This document shows, one piece after another, positions 43,861 to 53,426 of a stretch of DNA of 64,000 nucleotides. Numbering within the stretch: position 1 is the first letter of the stretch; every line of letters starts with the position of its first letter. The DNA is from CAXBDP01 sp041689935 (GTDB taxonomy: Bacteria > Bacteroidota > Bacteroidia > Cytophagales > Cyclobacteriaceae), in assembly GCA_041689935.1 (NCBI GenBank), contig JBDNFI010000008.1, forward strand, positions 1 to 64,000, in the 5' to 3' direction. The notes under the pieces are model-generated. The model saw only the letters and a list, made by a program, of their open reading frames with translations, did not search any database and was not told where the DNA came from. Position numbers and translations under genes: made by a program.

Positions 43861-44895
43861 ATGCAAGAGAATCCAGAAGACTTTGAAATAGAGGACGAAG
43901 AATTATTTGAACATCATCGGATAGTCGCCCACAAAGGTCAAACCTTGCTACGCCTCGATAGATTTTTGATGGATCGCTTGCCGAATATTAGCCGAAACAA
44001 AGTGCAATCCGCCATCAAGGATGGCTACGTACTAGTAAATGGCAACGAAATCAAGCCCAATTATCGCATTCGTCCTTTAGATGAAGTGGTGATTTCATTA
44101 CCAGAGCCTCCTAGAGAAACGGAGATATTGCCAGAAGATATCCCTTTGGATATCATTCATGAAGACAGCGATTTGATGATTGTGAATAAGGCGCCGGGAA
44201 TGGTGGTGCATCCTGCCTTTAACAACTGGACGGGCACCTTGGTAAATGCGCTTGTTTGGCATTTCAATAGCTTACCCGAAATGGAAGGAAATGAAGGTCG
44301 CCCAGGACTGGTGCATCGAATAGATAAAGATACTTCGGGCTTATTGGTGATTGCCAAATCCGAAAGAGCTATGTCCTCACTTGCCAAGCAATTTTACGAT
44401 CACAGCATTGAGCGCACGTATTATGCGCTTGTGTGGGGCGACGTAAAAGAAGATAAAGGCACTATAGATGTGCATTTAGGTCGTAGCCTAAAAGATAGGC
44501 GGGTGGTAACCGCTTTTCCAGATGCAGAGTTTGGCAGGCACGCCATCACCCATTATCAAGTATTGCGTCGTTTGCGCTATGTGACTTTGATCAAATGTAA
44601 TTTGGAAACTGGCCGCACGCATCAAATACGAGCCCACATGAAATACCTCGGCCACACGCTTTTTAACGATGCGATGTATGGTGGAGACAAAATATTGAAA
44701 GGAACCCAATTTTCCAATTATAAGGCATTTGTGAATAACTGCTTTAAGGCTATGCCTAGGCAAGCACTTCACGCCAAGTCTTTAGGATTTATCCATCCAG
44801 CTACTAAGGAATTCGTCCAATTTGAAATAGACTTACCAGAAGATTTTAAAACTGTAATGGACAAATGGGATACCTATGTGCAGCATCACGATTAA
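43861..44895 (+). CDS. rluD: 23S rRNA pseudouridine synthase, RluD-type
   Basis: 344 aa. An N-terminal S4 RNA-binding domain (LRLDRFLMDRLPNISRNKVQSAIKDG, about 20-90) precedes the pseudouridine synthase domain with the catalytic HRIDKDTSGLLVIAK (Asp near residue 156), GRTHQIRAHM and GDKIL. It makes pseudouridines in helix 69 of 23S rRNA, as RluD does. The specific site specificity is inferred from the family. Confidence 0.92.
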   Translation: MQENPEDFEIEDEELFEHHRIVAHKGQTLLRLDRFLMDRLPNISRNKVQSAIKDGYVLVNGNEIKPNYRIRPLDEVVISLPEPPRETEILPEDIPLDIIHEDSDLMIVNKAPGMVVHPAFNNWTGTLVNALVWHFNSLPEMEGNEGRPGLVHRIDKDTSGLLVIAKSERAMSSLAKQFYDHSIERTYYALVWGDVKEDKGTIDVHLGRSLKDRRVVTAFPDAEFGRHAITHYQVLRRLRYVTLIKCNLETGRTHQIRAHMKYLGHTLFNDAMYGGDKILKGTQFSNYKAFVNNCFKAMPRQALHAKSLGFIHPATKEFVQFEIDLPEDFKTVMDKWDTYVQHHD

Positions 44896-44962
44896 TTTAT
44901 TAGAATAAATTTGCTTTTTACAAGGTAATTATTTTTTTTGGGTGGGATTTAACAAACCACTT

Positions 44963-45319
44963 ATGAAAAAATCACTAATGTATGGCCTGCTATTTTGGGT
45001 CGCTACTCATATCTCATTTCGCTGGGGACATTTTGCAATGGAAAGTTTAGAGCCTGTTTACTTTCCTCAAATTGTTAGTCTCTTTGTATATTTTGCAGCC
45101 GGAGTCTTCTATATACGGAAGAAATTAACTCATCCAATTTTGTTTTTTCTTCCAGCAATAATCATTTGTATTACATTGCTCTTCACGACACAATCTTTAG
45201 TAGGCTTAGTTGTTTTTGCATTTTTGTACACAGGGTTTCATTTAGGTCGCAATGCCTATATGAAGTGGCAAGCGAGGTCTGCGGTCAGCTCAAGGCCGAG
45301 TACATCAAGTAGTAATTAA
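44963..45319 (+). CDS. Small membrane protein, unknown
   Basis: 118 aa from the ATG at 44963; a GTG at 44942 is an in-frame alternative. Four hydrophobic segments (about 5-20, 33-50, 57-75 and 78-95) give a small polytopic membrane protein with a Ser-rich polar tail (SSRPSTSSSN). A TAAATTTG box at 44906-44913 could be its -7 promoter element. The family was not recognised. The convergent response regulator gene ends 3 bp away. Confidence 0.7.
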   Translation: MKKSLMYGLLFWVATHISFRWGHFAMESLEPVYFPQIVSLFVYFAAGVFYIRKKLTHPILFFLPAIIICITLLFTTQSLVGLVVFAFLYTGFHLGRNAYMKWQARSAVSSRPSTSSSN

Positions 45320-45321
45320 GT

Positions 45322-46065
45322 TCAGCGATCCAGCCAGCCTTTGAATTCGGCAACTCGTTCGCGGGCTACTACGGCATCCATTTCTTTGCTGTCTTTCAGC
45401 AATATGCGCAGCCGACTATTGCTGTAGCTCACGATGTCGTTTATGGCAGCTATTGATATCAAGTATTTGCGGTTGATTCGAAAAAACAGTTTCGGATCCA
45501 CCATTTTCTCTACCTTCTCTAGAGATGGATCGAGCAGGTAGTTTTGTCCGGAAATTGTGTGTGCAAAAGTGGCCTTATCTACAGAGTAAAAGTATAGGAT
45601 ATCCTCTGTTGCCACCGTTTTGATGTGCTCCCCAATTTTGATTAGAAAGCGTTCCTTATGGCTTTTGCTAAGGCTCTGTATGGTCTCAGTAATTGGGCCT
45701 TGTGTGCCTTTTAGTGCTTTGTACTTAGCAATTGCAGCTTTCACCTCATCCAAATCGGCCGGCTTTAGCAAATAGTCTATGCTATTTACCTTGAATGCTT
45801 TGATTGCATACTCATCATACGCGGTGCAAAATATTACAGGGCAAGGCATTTCCACCCAATCAAATACCTCGAAACTGAGCCCGTCGGCTACTTGAATATC
45901 GAAAAAAGCTAGGTCAGGAGCAGGGTTTGCGCTAAGCCATTTTACGGTAGCTTTTACCGAATCTGCCATGCCTACTATTTCGCAGTCTGCCTCGGCTTGG
46001 GCGATAAGTTTGCTCAGTCGCTTGGCTGCTGGGGCTTCATCTTCGAGTATGAATACGCGAGTCAT
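45322..46065 (-). CDS. LytTR-family response regulator
   Basis: 247 aa. The receiver domain (about 1-120) has DE at the N-terminus, phosphoacceptor in LAFFDIQV, CTAYDEYAIKAFKVNSIDYLLKP. The LytTR DNA-binding domain (about 140-245) has FLIKIGEHIKTVATEDILYFYS and FFRINRKYLISIAAI. Phosphorylated by the histidine kinase just upstream. Its ATG overlaps the kinase stop by four bases (ATGA). Target genes are unknown; nearby membrane genes are candidates. Confidence 0.93.
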   Translation of the reverse strand: MTRVFILEDEAPAAKRLSKLIAQAEADCEIVGMADSVKATVKWLSANPAPDLAFFDIQVADGLSFEVFDWVEMPCPVIFCTAYDEYAIKAFKVNSIDYLLKPADLDEVKAAIAKYKALKGTQGPITETIQSLSKSHKERFLIKIGEHIKTVATEDILYFYSVDKATFAHTISGQNYLLDPSLEKVEKMVDPKLFFRINRKYLISIAAINDIVSYSNSRLRILLKDSKEMDAVVARERVAEFKGWLDR

Positions 46066-47075
46066 AATTGCTTAATTAAAGGTAATTTCACGGTAAAATA
46101 TCCTCCCGCTTCTTCAACGAGCGGTTTCTGATGGCTTAGTATTTCAAATCTTGCTTCAATGTTCGCCAGCCCTATTCCGGATGATTCCTCTTTCAATACC
46201 GTCTTTTTCTGAAGATTATTTCTAAATATAAGGAAGTTTTCTTCTTCATAAATTGAAATATGTAAAGGATCTTCTTGGCTCACTATATTATGTTTCATGG
46301 CATTTTCGGCAAGAATCTGCAAACTAACCGGTGGTATTTGAAATTGGGCAGCATTTGGCAAATCAATTTCAAATCGGAGCTTATCGTCAAATCTGATTTT
46401 TTGCAGAAATAGGTAGGAGTTTAGAAACTTTAACTCCTCTTCGAGCGGCACCAAGTCTTTTTCTCGACTATCCAGTACGTAGCGATATACTTGGGACAAT
46501 TGCTTGATAAATTTCGCTGCCAAATCTGCATCTTCATAGACAAGGTCGGAGAGGGAATTGAGACTATTGAATAGAAAGTGCGGATTCACTTGGCTTTTCA
46601 AGGCTTCGAAGCGTGAGGTAATGGTTTCTGTTTGAAGTTTTTCGGCATTTACAGCAATTTGTCTGTAGGCATATAAGAAATCTTTGCCAGTGTGAAATAG
46701 CCAGATAATAATGGATATACCGGTGGAGAAAATCAAGGTGCCACTGATGGAATTACCAAAACTGACTGAGAATGAGCCAATATTTTCGAATAGTAAAGTG
46801 AGCAGCATTACAGAGGAAACCGTATAAAAAACTGCAACCAAAAGCCCTACAAAAAGCCGCTTTCTAGGACTTACCAACCAGTCGATGTATTTATCGCATA
46901 GCCTTTGGGTGTATGCATTGCCAAGCCACAGCATCACCCACATACAAGCGGTAAAGAGCGAGATATTTCTGCCTTGTTCGTAGCTTTCCTTGTAGCAATT
47001 TGGGCAAGTGAGATACCCTGAGGCTGCTCCAAATAGAAACAAGATTATGGCAAGGCGGATAAGTTTCCAGTTCAT
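46062..47075 (-). CDS. LytS-like sensor histidine kinase
   Basis: 337 aa. Four or so membrane segments (about 5-25, 37-54, 70-95, 105-127), then a coiled linker and the His_kinase domain with LKSQVNPHFLFNSLNSLSDLV (phospho-His) and the ATPase part ILAENAMKHN and GIGLANIEARF. N-terminus has a CPNC-type cysteine pair. It pairs with the LytTR regulator. No extracellular sensor domain is present, so the signal is likely sensed within the membrane. Confidence 0.93.
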   Translation of the reverse strand: MNWKLIRLAIILFLFGAASGYLTCPNCYKESYEQGRNISLFTACMWVMLWLGNAYTQRLCDKYIDWLVSPRKRLFVGLLVAVFYTVSSVMLLTLLFENIGSFSVSFGNSISGTLIFSTGISIIIWLFHTGKDFLYAYRQIAVNAEKLQTETITSRFEALKSQVNPHFLFNSLNSLSDLVYEDADLAAKFIKQLSQVYRYVLDSREKDLVPLEEELKFLNSYLFLQKIRFDDKLRFEIDLPNAAQFQIPPVSLQILAENAMKHNIVSQEDPLHISIYEEENFLIFRNNLQKKTVLKEESSGIGLANIEARFEILSHQKPLVEEAGGYFTVKLPLIKQL

Positions 47076-47115
47076 TATGGGAAGGTAATAAATTTAGATT
47101 TCAATTATTTATGCA

Positions 47116-47769
47116 TTAAGCTAATTTAGCTCGCTCTTTGCGCTGCATACTTTTTTTCCACATAATAAGGACTGGCACTCCCAGTAATGTTGGCCAAATC
47201 CATTGAAGAATACCAGGCATAAAGTGCATAGTCTGAACCGAAAAGGCAGAAACTGTGGCAATAAAGCCACCTATCATGTGGGCTGCATGCGTATAATACC
47301 AGTATTTTTTGTCTTGCGAGCCTTTGAGGAAAAATACTACATTGGTGTAAACCATTACCATACCTCCTAGACCGAAAAATGTAGCCAATATCCCTAAGGC
47401 GTTGGGTAAATTAATGATGCCATAAATGATAAAGGCCATATTGAATATACCCGAAATTACGGCTAAGCTCCAGTCCAATTTGCCGATTTTGCCTTTGCTA
47501 TGGATATTTTTATGTTGAATAGATCTGATGCCCGAAAGCACTGCGTAATAGCTAAAGACCCCGATCATAAATAGGAAGGGAATATTGTTAGCATAAGAGA
47601 GGATACATGAAGTAATGAAAATGGCCGTCATTCCACCAAAAAATACCCAACCAAAGACCTTATGTGCTTTGCTCCATTTTGAGATAGATAAAGCAACAGG
47701 TGCAATACCTAAAGCAATGGTTCCACCGATTATGTGAATGATTAAATTGATTTGTAAGAATTTTTCCAT
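47116..47769 (-). CDS. DUF2306-like integral membrane protein
   Basis: 217 aa from the ATG at 47769; a longer frame to 47964 adds residues that look non-coding. Seven or so hydrophobic segments with His residues inside or near them (NLIIHIIGGTIALG, HAAHMIGGFIATVSAF) resemble heme- or quinone-linked small membrane proteins of the DUF2306 type. It lies 40 bp downstream of nothing obvious and next to the two-component pair, which might regulate it. Octamer at 47802, in its upstream region. Confidence 0.75.
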   Translation of the reverse strand: MEKFLQINLIIHIIGGTIALGIAPVALSISKWSKAHKVFGWVFFGGMTAIFITSCILSYANNIPFLFMIGVFSYYAVLSGIRSIQHKNIHSKGKIGKLDWSLAVISGIFNMAFIIYGIINLPNALGILATFFGLGGMVMVYTNVVFFLKGSQDKKYWYYTHAAHMIGGFIATVSAFSVQTMHFMPGILQWIWPTLLGVPVLIMWKKSMQRKERAKLA

Positions 47770-47977
47770 TTCCTTTTCTTTACCAAAAGTGTATAAGAAT
47801 GGCGGGAGGAGAAATTTATTCTTACCCAACTGTTGAATTGGAAGGCTGAATTGTAGAAATAGCGGCAATCGGAATAGATGCACTATCAGATTTATATAAA
47901 TTTTGAGCCTATGGAATAGGGAGTTCTTGTTTAATTCAGGATTAAATTGATACTTGAAACACAATTAAACCATAGCC

Positions 47978-49132
47978 ATGTCATTATCTTGTCAAGCCTC
48001 CTTATTCACTTTGCCAGCAGATATTCATTATCTCAATTGTGCTTATATGTCCCCACTGCTCAAGTCGGTGGAGGCCGCTGGCGTGGAGGGATTATTGAAA
48101 AAGCAGAATCCGACGGTGGTTGGGCACGATGATTTTTTTAATGGTCCTGTTGGCCTAAAGGACAGCTTTGGCAAATTGGTAAATGCCAACCCTCAGCAGA
48201 TTGCATTGATTCCATCAGTTTCCTATGGCATGGCCAGTGCATTTGCCAATATACCTGCCAAAGCTGGTCAAAAAGCGATTACCGTAGAAGGCGAGTTTCC
48301 AAGTGATTACTTCTCCCTTCATCGATTCTGCGCAGATAATGGAGTGAAGTTGGAATCGATAAAAGCTCGGCCTTATTCCGCAGGCCGAGGTAAGCAGTGG
48401 AATGAGGATTTACTCAATGCGATCGATAACAATACCGTTGCTGTTGCCATTTCGATGGTGCATTGGATGGATGGCACTTTATACGATATGGAGGCTATTG
48501 GTAAGCGCTGCAAGGAAGTTAGCGCAATATTTTTGGTCGATGGCACTCAGTCGGTCGGGGCTTTGCCTATGGATGTAGTAAAATTTCAAATTGACGCATT
48601 GATTGTTGCAGGCTACAAATGGCTGATGGGGCCATATTCTATAGGTTTGGCGTATTACAGCGAATTTTTCAACAATGGTAAGCCAATTGAGGAATCATGG
48701 ATGAACCGATTGCGATCAAATGATTTCGGCAATCTTACTGATTACGAGCGTCAATATAGATCAGGTGCTGCACGTTACAATTTGGGCGAATCGAGCAATT
48801 TTATTCTTGTGCCTATGTTGCAAAAAGCACTCGATCAGCTGCTTGAATGGGGGCCACAAAATGTGCAAAATTATTGTGAGGAACTATCCCTCCCGCTGGT
48901 TTCATTTCTTCAGGAAAAGGGGTATTGGGTAGAACAGCCTGCTTTTAGAAGTAAGCATTTATTTGGCTTTGCATTACCAGAAAACATGGATCGAGAGAAA
49001 TTCATGAAAAAGCTCGCCGCAAAGAAAGTCTATCTTTCTTTGCGATCGAGCTCCATGCGGGTGTCTCCTCATCTATACAATACGCGGGAGGATGTAAATG
49101 CTTTGATAGAGGTATTGGATTCTTTGGGTTGA
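47978..49132 (+). CDS. Class V aminotransferase (cysteine desulfurase-like)
   Basis: 384 aa. Fold-type I PLP enzyme with VSMVHWMDG-type substrate region, DGTQSVGALPMDV (Asp binding the PLP ring nitrogen) and the Schiff-base lysine in VAGYKWLMGPYS (about residue 211). No active-site Cys loop for sulfur transfer is seen, so it is more likely an aminotransferase or kynureninase-like lyase than IscS. Substrate unknown. Divergent from the DUF2306-like gene across about 210 bp. Octamers at 48889 and 49084. Confidence 0.85.
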   Translation: MSLSCQASLFTLPADIHYLNCAYMSPLLKSVEAAGVEGLLKKQNPTVVGHDDFFNGPVGLKDSFGKLVNANPQQIALIPSVSYGMASAFANIPAKAGQKAITVEGEFPSDYFSLHRFCADNGVKLESIKARPYSAGRGKQWNEDLLNAIDNNTVAVAISMVHWMDGTLYDMEAIGKRCKEVSAIFLVDGTQSVGALPMDVVKFQIDALIVAGYKWLMGPYSIGLAYYSEFFNNGKPIEESWMNRLRSNDFGNLTDYERQYRSGAARYNLGESSNFILVPMLQKALDQLLEWGPQNVQNYCEELSLPLVSFLQEKGYWVEQPAFRSKHLFGFALPENMDREKFMKKLAAKKVYLSLRSSSMRVSPHLYNTREDVNALIEVLDSLG

Positions 49133-49180
49133 TAATGTTCAATAACTGCCAATTGTCGTCAATGTGAAAATAACAGAACG

Positions 49181-49519
49181 ATGATAAACTATAATAGCAA
49201 AATATTTAGACCCGTAAGTAATACGGAAAATGGAGAAACTACAAGCGAAACAGTTTTTCGATATAAGCAAGATGGCAATGTACTTACTTCAGAATATTCA
49301 GGAGGGAAAATCATAAAAGGTCATTTGATTGGTTTGGTTGATGGAAAAGGAAATATTGATATGCGTTATCATCAAGTAAATGAAAAGGGACGATTGATGA
49401 CAGGAAAGTGTATATCCAAACCAGAAATACTTGAAAATGGAAAAATCCGCCTGCACGAAAATTGGGAATGGACATCAGGCAACAAATCAAAAGGACAATC
49501 AATAATTGAAGAGGTGTAG
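49181..49519 (+). CDS. Small beta-rich conserved protein, unknown
   Basis: 112 aa, soluble, with alternating short strands and turns (RYKQDGNVLTSEYSGGKIIKGHLIGLVDGKGNIDMRY; HENWEWTSGNKSKGQSI). Proteins of this kind are sometimes labelled N-acetylglutamate synthase in Bacteroidota genomes, but the size and content do not fit such an enzyme, so the name should not be used. Lies 48 bp after the aminotransferase on the same strand. Confidence 0.7.
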   Translation: MINYNSKIFRPVSNTENGETTSETVFRYKQDGNVLTSEYSGGKIIKGHLIGLVDGKGNIDMRYHQVNEKGRLMTGKCISKPEILENGKIRLHENWEWTSGNKSKGQSIIEEV

Positions 49520-49635
49520 AGGATGGGTTTGTGACAGGAAATACTTACGAAATTATAGCTGAGGGAGCGTTTTAGTTACCACCACAATTTTTATTAGAAG
49601 ACTGTTATTGCTCCGAAATCGTATGCTTTATTCAT

Positions 49636-49684
49636 AAAAGCCATAGTAGCACTAAATCAACAAACGTGCTAATTTAAGGCTTTT
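49636..49684. terminator. Hairpin between the beta-rich gene and rmlA
   Basis: AAAAGCC (49636-49642) with GGCTTTT (49678-49684), and inside it TAGCAC (49647-49652) with GTGCTA (49666-49671), separated by an internal loop. Lies between convergent genes and probably ends both. Confidence 0.55.
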
Positions 49685-49718
49685 ACGAATGTGTTTTTAG
49701 TCTAAAATCCTCCTTAAC

Positions 49719-50579
49719 TTAACCAATAATCCTCATCAAATACTCCCCATATCCACTTTTAAGTAATGGCTGGGCTAGGTCGCTTAATTGCTGCTTATTA
49801 ATAAAGCCCATCCGATAGGCGATTTCTTCGATGCAGCCTATTTTGAGGCCTTGTCGTTCTTCAATTACTTGCACAAATGTGCCAGCCTGCATCAATGAAG
49901 CAAAAGTGCCCGTATCGAGCCAAGCAGTGCCGCGGCCTAATATGCCTACATGCAAATTGCCTTGCTTCAAATAGATTTTATTGATGTCGGTGATTTCCAG
50001 CTCTCCACGCGGGCTAGGTTCTAGGTTTTTGGCCATTTCTACCACCTTATTGTCGTAGAAGTAAAGTCCAGGCACGGCATAATTCGACTTTGGCTCCGTA
50101 GGCTTTTCTTCGATAGAAATAGCTTTATTATTTTCATCAAACTCAACCACGCCATAGCGCTCCGGATCGTTCACATGGTAGGCGAAGATCATTCCTCCGT
50201 CGGGATTATTATTCTCCTGTAGCAATTTTTGAATCCCAGTGCCGTAGAAAATATTATCGCCCAAGATCAAGGCTACCGTATCATTTCCAATAAATTCCTC
50301 TCCTATAATAAATGCCTGCGCAAGTCCTTCTGGTTTTGGTTGCTCCGCATAGTGAAACTCACATCCTAACTCTTTGCCATCGCCCAATAGCTTTTTGAAA
50401 TTGGGCAAATCGTGCGGAGTACTAATTATCAAAATCTCTTTGATCCCAGCCATCATCAATATGGACAATGGATAGTAAATCATCGGTTTGTCGTAAACGG
50501 GCATCAATTGTTTGCTTACCGCTAATGTGAGTGGGTGCAAACGTGTACCTGATCCGCCAGCTAAGATTATTCCTTTCAT
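49719..50579 (-). CDS. rmlA: Glucose-1-phosphate thymidylyltransferase
   Basis: 286 aa. Starts with GIILAGGSGTRLHPLTLAVSKQLMPVYDKP, the nucleotidyltransferase signature of RmlA; further EKPTEPKSNYAVPGLYFYDN and RGTAWLDTGT. It makes dTDP-glucose from glucose-1-phosphate and dTTP, feeding RmlB, whose gene lies about 10 kb away in the nucleotide-sugar operon (60089). Together they begin dTDP-rhamnose or a related deoxysugar; rmlC and rmlD are not in view. Confidence 0.96.
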   Translation of the reverse strand: MKGIILAGGSGTRLHPLTLAVSKQLMPVYDKPMIYYPLSILMMAGIKEILIISTPHDLPNFKKLLGDGKELGCEFHYAEQPKPEGLAQAFIIGEEFIGNDTVALILGDNIFYGTGIQKLLQENNNPDGGMIFAYHVNDPERYGVVEFDENNKAISIEEKPTEPKSNYAVPGLYFYDNKVVEMAKNLEPSPRGELEITDINKIYLKQGNLHVGILGRGTAWLDTGTFASLMQAGTFVQVIEERQGLKIGCIEEIAYRMGFINKQQLSDLAQPLLKSGYGEYLMRIIG

Positions 50580-50695
50580 TTGTTTTTTTAATTTGAAATC
50601 TAAGATAAGTCAAGCTTTTGGAAATTATAATGGAATGAACGCTTAATTGCTTTTTCTTCCACAATTTCGGTATCCTGTATTCAAAATGGGCAGAT

Positions 50696-51676
50696 TTAGA
50701 ACCGCTTGATTTTGGCTAAAGCTGGTTTCATAATCCGTTCTATACTTGTTTGTTCGATGTTTTTACCAATAAAGACCAGTTTAGATTCCTTCCCCGTCAA
50801 ATCAAATTCCTCATCCACTGCACTTAAGCTGAGGTATTTACCAGCAGACTGCAAAATTCTAGGCTCGCCCTGGCCGGCAAAGCGGACAAATCCCTTTATA
50901 CGATAGATCTGATGCTGATGAAGAGCCAACAATACCGTTAGACAATGCATCAATGCGTTTTTTTCAAACTCAAAGGAAGTTTGATAAGTAATTGCGGTTA
51001 TATCATTGTGCGCATGGTGATGATGCTCATGTGTTTCATCTTCCTTTTTAGGATACGTAAGGGTTTCAGGCAAATCAAAAATCTTTTCGCGCAGAAGTTC
51101 GGGGTCGGATACGGTGCCGTCTTTTGAGGTATATATTTTGGCAAATGGGTTAATCCCTGTTAAGATGCTTTGCAGCTTTTCGATATAATCTTCCTGCACG
51201 TTTGTGGCTTTGTTGATAACAATATCGGTTGCGAAAGTAATCTGTCTACGAACTTCATCGGCTTCTTCCAACCGGTCTTCTACCGTTTCGGCATCTACTA
51301 CACAAATACACGTATTGAGGGTGAAATATTCCTGCACTTCGGTTTGCATAAATATGGCGCCGACATTTCCTGGATCTGCAATTCCGGTGGTCTCGATAAA
51401 TAGATAATCAACCTCCAGCTTTTTGATAATGATTTCAGAAAGTACATTTTCCAATTCGGAGCCAATGCTGCAGCAGATACATCCTTCCGTCAATTCGTAG
51501 AGTTGATTGTATTGTTTGGAAATCAATTGGCCATCTATAGCCGTATCACCAAATTCATTTTCGATTACAATCTTCTTTTTATCGGGCAGACTTTTCAGCA
51601 AATGATTGAGCAAAGTAGTTTTACCAGCTCCTAAAAATCCGCTGATCAGAATTACTTGTATGGGTTGAGTAGACAT
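50696..51676 (-). CDS. COG0523 (CobW/ZNG1-type) metal-chaperone GTPase 1
   Basis: 326 aa. GTPase G1 GFLGAGKTTLLNHLL, the metal-binding GCICCS (CxCC) near residue 66, G3 ETTGIADPG, NKAT, and the His-rich stretch ETHEHHHHAHND (about 215) between the GTPase and CobW_C domains. These proteins deliver zinc or other metals to client enzymes under limitation. The CxCC motif and His loop argue for zinc. A second COG0523 gene lies at 56454 behind a Zur-like operator. Unlike that one, no palindrome is clear upstream here. Confidence 0.9.
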   Translation of the reverse strand: MSTQPIQVILISGFLGAGKTTLLNHLLKSLPDKKKIVIENEFGDTAIDGQLISKQYNQLYELTEGCICCSIGSELENVLSEIIIKKLEVDYLFIETTGIADPGNVGAIFMQTEVQEYFTLNTCICVVDAETVEDRLEEADEVRRQITFATDIVINKATNVQEDYIEKLQSILTGINPFAKIYTSKDGTVSDPELLREKIFDLPETLTYPKKEDETHEHHHHAHNDITAITYQTSFEFEKNALMHCLTVLLALHQHQIYRIKGFVRFAGQGEPRILQSAGKYLSLSAVDEEFDLTGKESKLVFIGKNIEQTSIERIMKPALAKIKRF

Positions 51677-52015
51677 TTTTTGAAATTAAATTTCTGTGAA
51701 TGAAGTGGTTTATACAATTAAAAACTTAATTCACATTTCAAAATTCATTTTAGGAATTTCTCATTGATGTTAATTAGATACAAGTTAGTTTAAGATATTT
51801 ATATTCTTAAAGTGTATTGAACTATTGATTAGCGGGAGGCTAAAATAACAAATTAACGAGGGCATTTTAGGCCGAAGCTAGATAAAGGACTTTGTCCTTG
51901 AGGAATTGAAACAACATTAGTAAAGCTAAATTATTGAGGGTGCGTAATCTTGAAGGTGGGGAAGCTTTTCTATTCCTTTTGTGAAAAATAATCAAAAGAT
52001 TGATTAAATGAGGCT
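51677..52015. other. Gene-free spacer with small hairpins
   Basis: No gene seen. It has an octamer at 51832 embedded in TTAGC/GCTAA arms and a short hairpin AAGGAC/GTCCTT (51885-51899). It holds the 3' flank of the ABC permease operon and the upstream region of the COG0523 gene. Confidence 0.4.
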
Positions 52016-53425
52016 TTAGCTAAGCTGAATAATTTGCCTTTTGCCTTCTAAAATCAACCCACTAGCAGCTAATAAAACAGAAATAATTAAGAGAACAGAA
52101 ATATTGATAAATACACTGGAAAAATTTAAGGATTTACGATATTCAAACACGGGTAAATTGTCTATATCATTAATATCAAGGCTTTTATTATCAAAAACGA
52201 AAGGCATAAAATGCGCTCGCCAAGTCAAACTGAAAGATTTTATATAATCTTTAAAATCATTATAATTTAAGGATGAAGTGCCTGCCAATTGGGTTGCTCC
52301 ATATTGAAAAAGAACTGTAGGGCTTAGAAATCCCCAAGAATTAACCCATTTTTGCTGCTTGGATAATTGCAAATCAAACTTACCAATTAATGGAGATAGG
52401 GTTTCCTCCATTATCTCCTGACTTGCAAAGTAGCCTTGCCAATAGCCAAAGGCATTTTCTCCCTCTTTTCGTATCAGTTCAGGGTGATTTCTTAGGTATT
52501 CATCTAAGACTTGGTCTTGCTTCTTACTCAGTTCACTTTTTATTTCTCTAATTTCATTGAGTAATGTCACTCTAGATGGCATGGGGTAAACAGTATTTGC
52601 AGCTTGATTGATTATAGTTGGAACAATCAAAACCAATAGAATCCATAAGGAAAGTAATGAAACAGCATTCCTAGCTGAGGAGTACCCTAGAATATTTGCC
52701 AAGTAAGAGATGGCAAACCAAAAAGCCAAATAGGAAAAAGTAAGTAATAGGAAAACGTATAATTCACCGCTAATACCAATACCTACCCAAAATATAGTGC
52801 CTACAATTGTAAATAAAAGAATGAAGGCTAACGTTAAAAAACGGATTATGAAACGCTGCAAAAGCCATAAATTGGTATTAATTGGGCTTGAAGCGAGTAA
52901 TTTTAGTCTCCCAGATTCCAACTCCTGCGAACGCAAATTGTAGGTAAAGGCTATAATCAAAAGAGGAACGAGGTATGCGAGTACAAACGATAAATCAAAG
53001 TTGCCAAAAAGCAGTTGTACTGGGTTATTTAGTTCATTGAAGCTCAATGTTGCCAAGTCTTCATTGGCGGCTATTTTCATTTGGTGGGTATATAGATCAC
53101 TTTGCCCAATTGCCAATTTACTGATTGCATCAGCGGGCATGGTGGCTAATTGTCCAGTAAAAATGGCGACATTTGTTGGAGACAGTCGGAATGATAAAGA
53201 ATGTTCTTCTCCTTTACTTACAGCTAATGCAACCTCTTGAAGTAATTGCTCTTTTTCTTGATGATTCTCTATTGCTTGCTTTTGATCGACTTGCCTTCTC
53301 TCAAAGTGCTTCAGACCATTGTGACCCGAATAAAGACAGAGTGCAGCTAGCACAATAGTTAAAGAAATGAACCAATAATTCCGGCTCAAGAGTTTTATTT
53401 CGTGACGGATATTTAGATTAAGCAT
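52016..53425 (-). CDS. ABC transporter permease, DUF3526-type (second subunit)
   Basis: 469 aa from the ATG at 53425, one base after the stop of the gene before. An N-terminal membrane anchor (about 15-35), a large extracytoplasmic loop (about 35-140), then a cluster of helices (LAYLVPLLIIAFTYN, FILLFTIVGTIFWVGIG, SLLSLWILLVLIVPTII), a second large loop and a final anchor near the C-terminus. This layout is the DUF3526 type of ABC-2 permease. With the paralogue before it and the ATPase it forms a heterodimeric exporter. Confidence 0.85.
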   Translation of the reverse strand: MLNLNIRHEIKLLSRNYWFISLTIVLAALCLYSGHNGLKHFERRQVDQKQAIENHQEKEQLLQEVALAVSKGEEHSLSFRLSPTNVAIFTGQLATMPADAISKLAIGQSDLYTHQMKIAANEDLATLSFNELNNPVQLLFGNFDLSFVLAYLVPLLIIAFTYNLRSQELESGRLKLLASSPINTNLWLLQRFIIRFLTLAFILLFTIVGTIFWVGIGISGELYVFLLLTFSYLAFWFAISYLANILGYSSARNAVSLLSLWILLVLIVPTIINQAANTVYPMPSRVTLLNEIREIKSELSKKQDQVLDEYLRNHPELIRKEGENAFGYWQGYFASQEIMEETLSPLIGKFDLQLSKQQKWVNSWGFLSPTVLFQYGATQLAGTSSLNYNDFKDYIKSFSLTWRAHFMPFVFDNKSLDINDIDNLPVFEYRKSLNFSSVFINISVLLIISVLLAASGLILEGKRQIIQLS

Positions 53426-53426
53426 T

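Noticed and set aside
43695..43886. 63-aa plus-strand frame before rluD
   Set aside because: It overlaps the rluD start, has no family features and contains the hairpin at 43716-43747.
49181..49519. N-acetylglutamate synthase label for the small beta-rich protein
   Set aside because: At 112 aa without an acetyltransferase fold, the name is a database habit with no sequence support.
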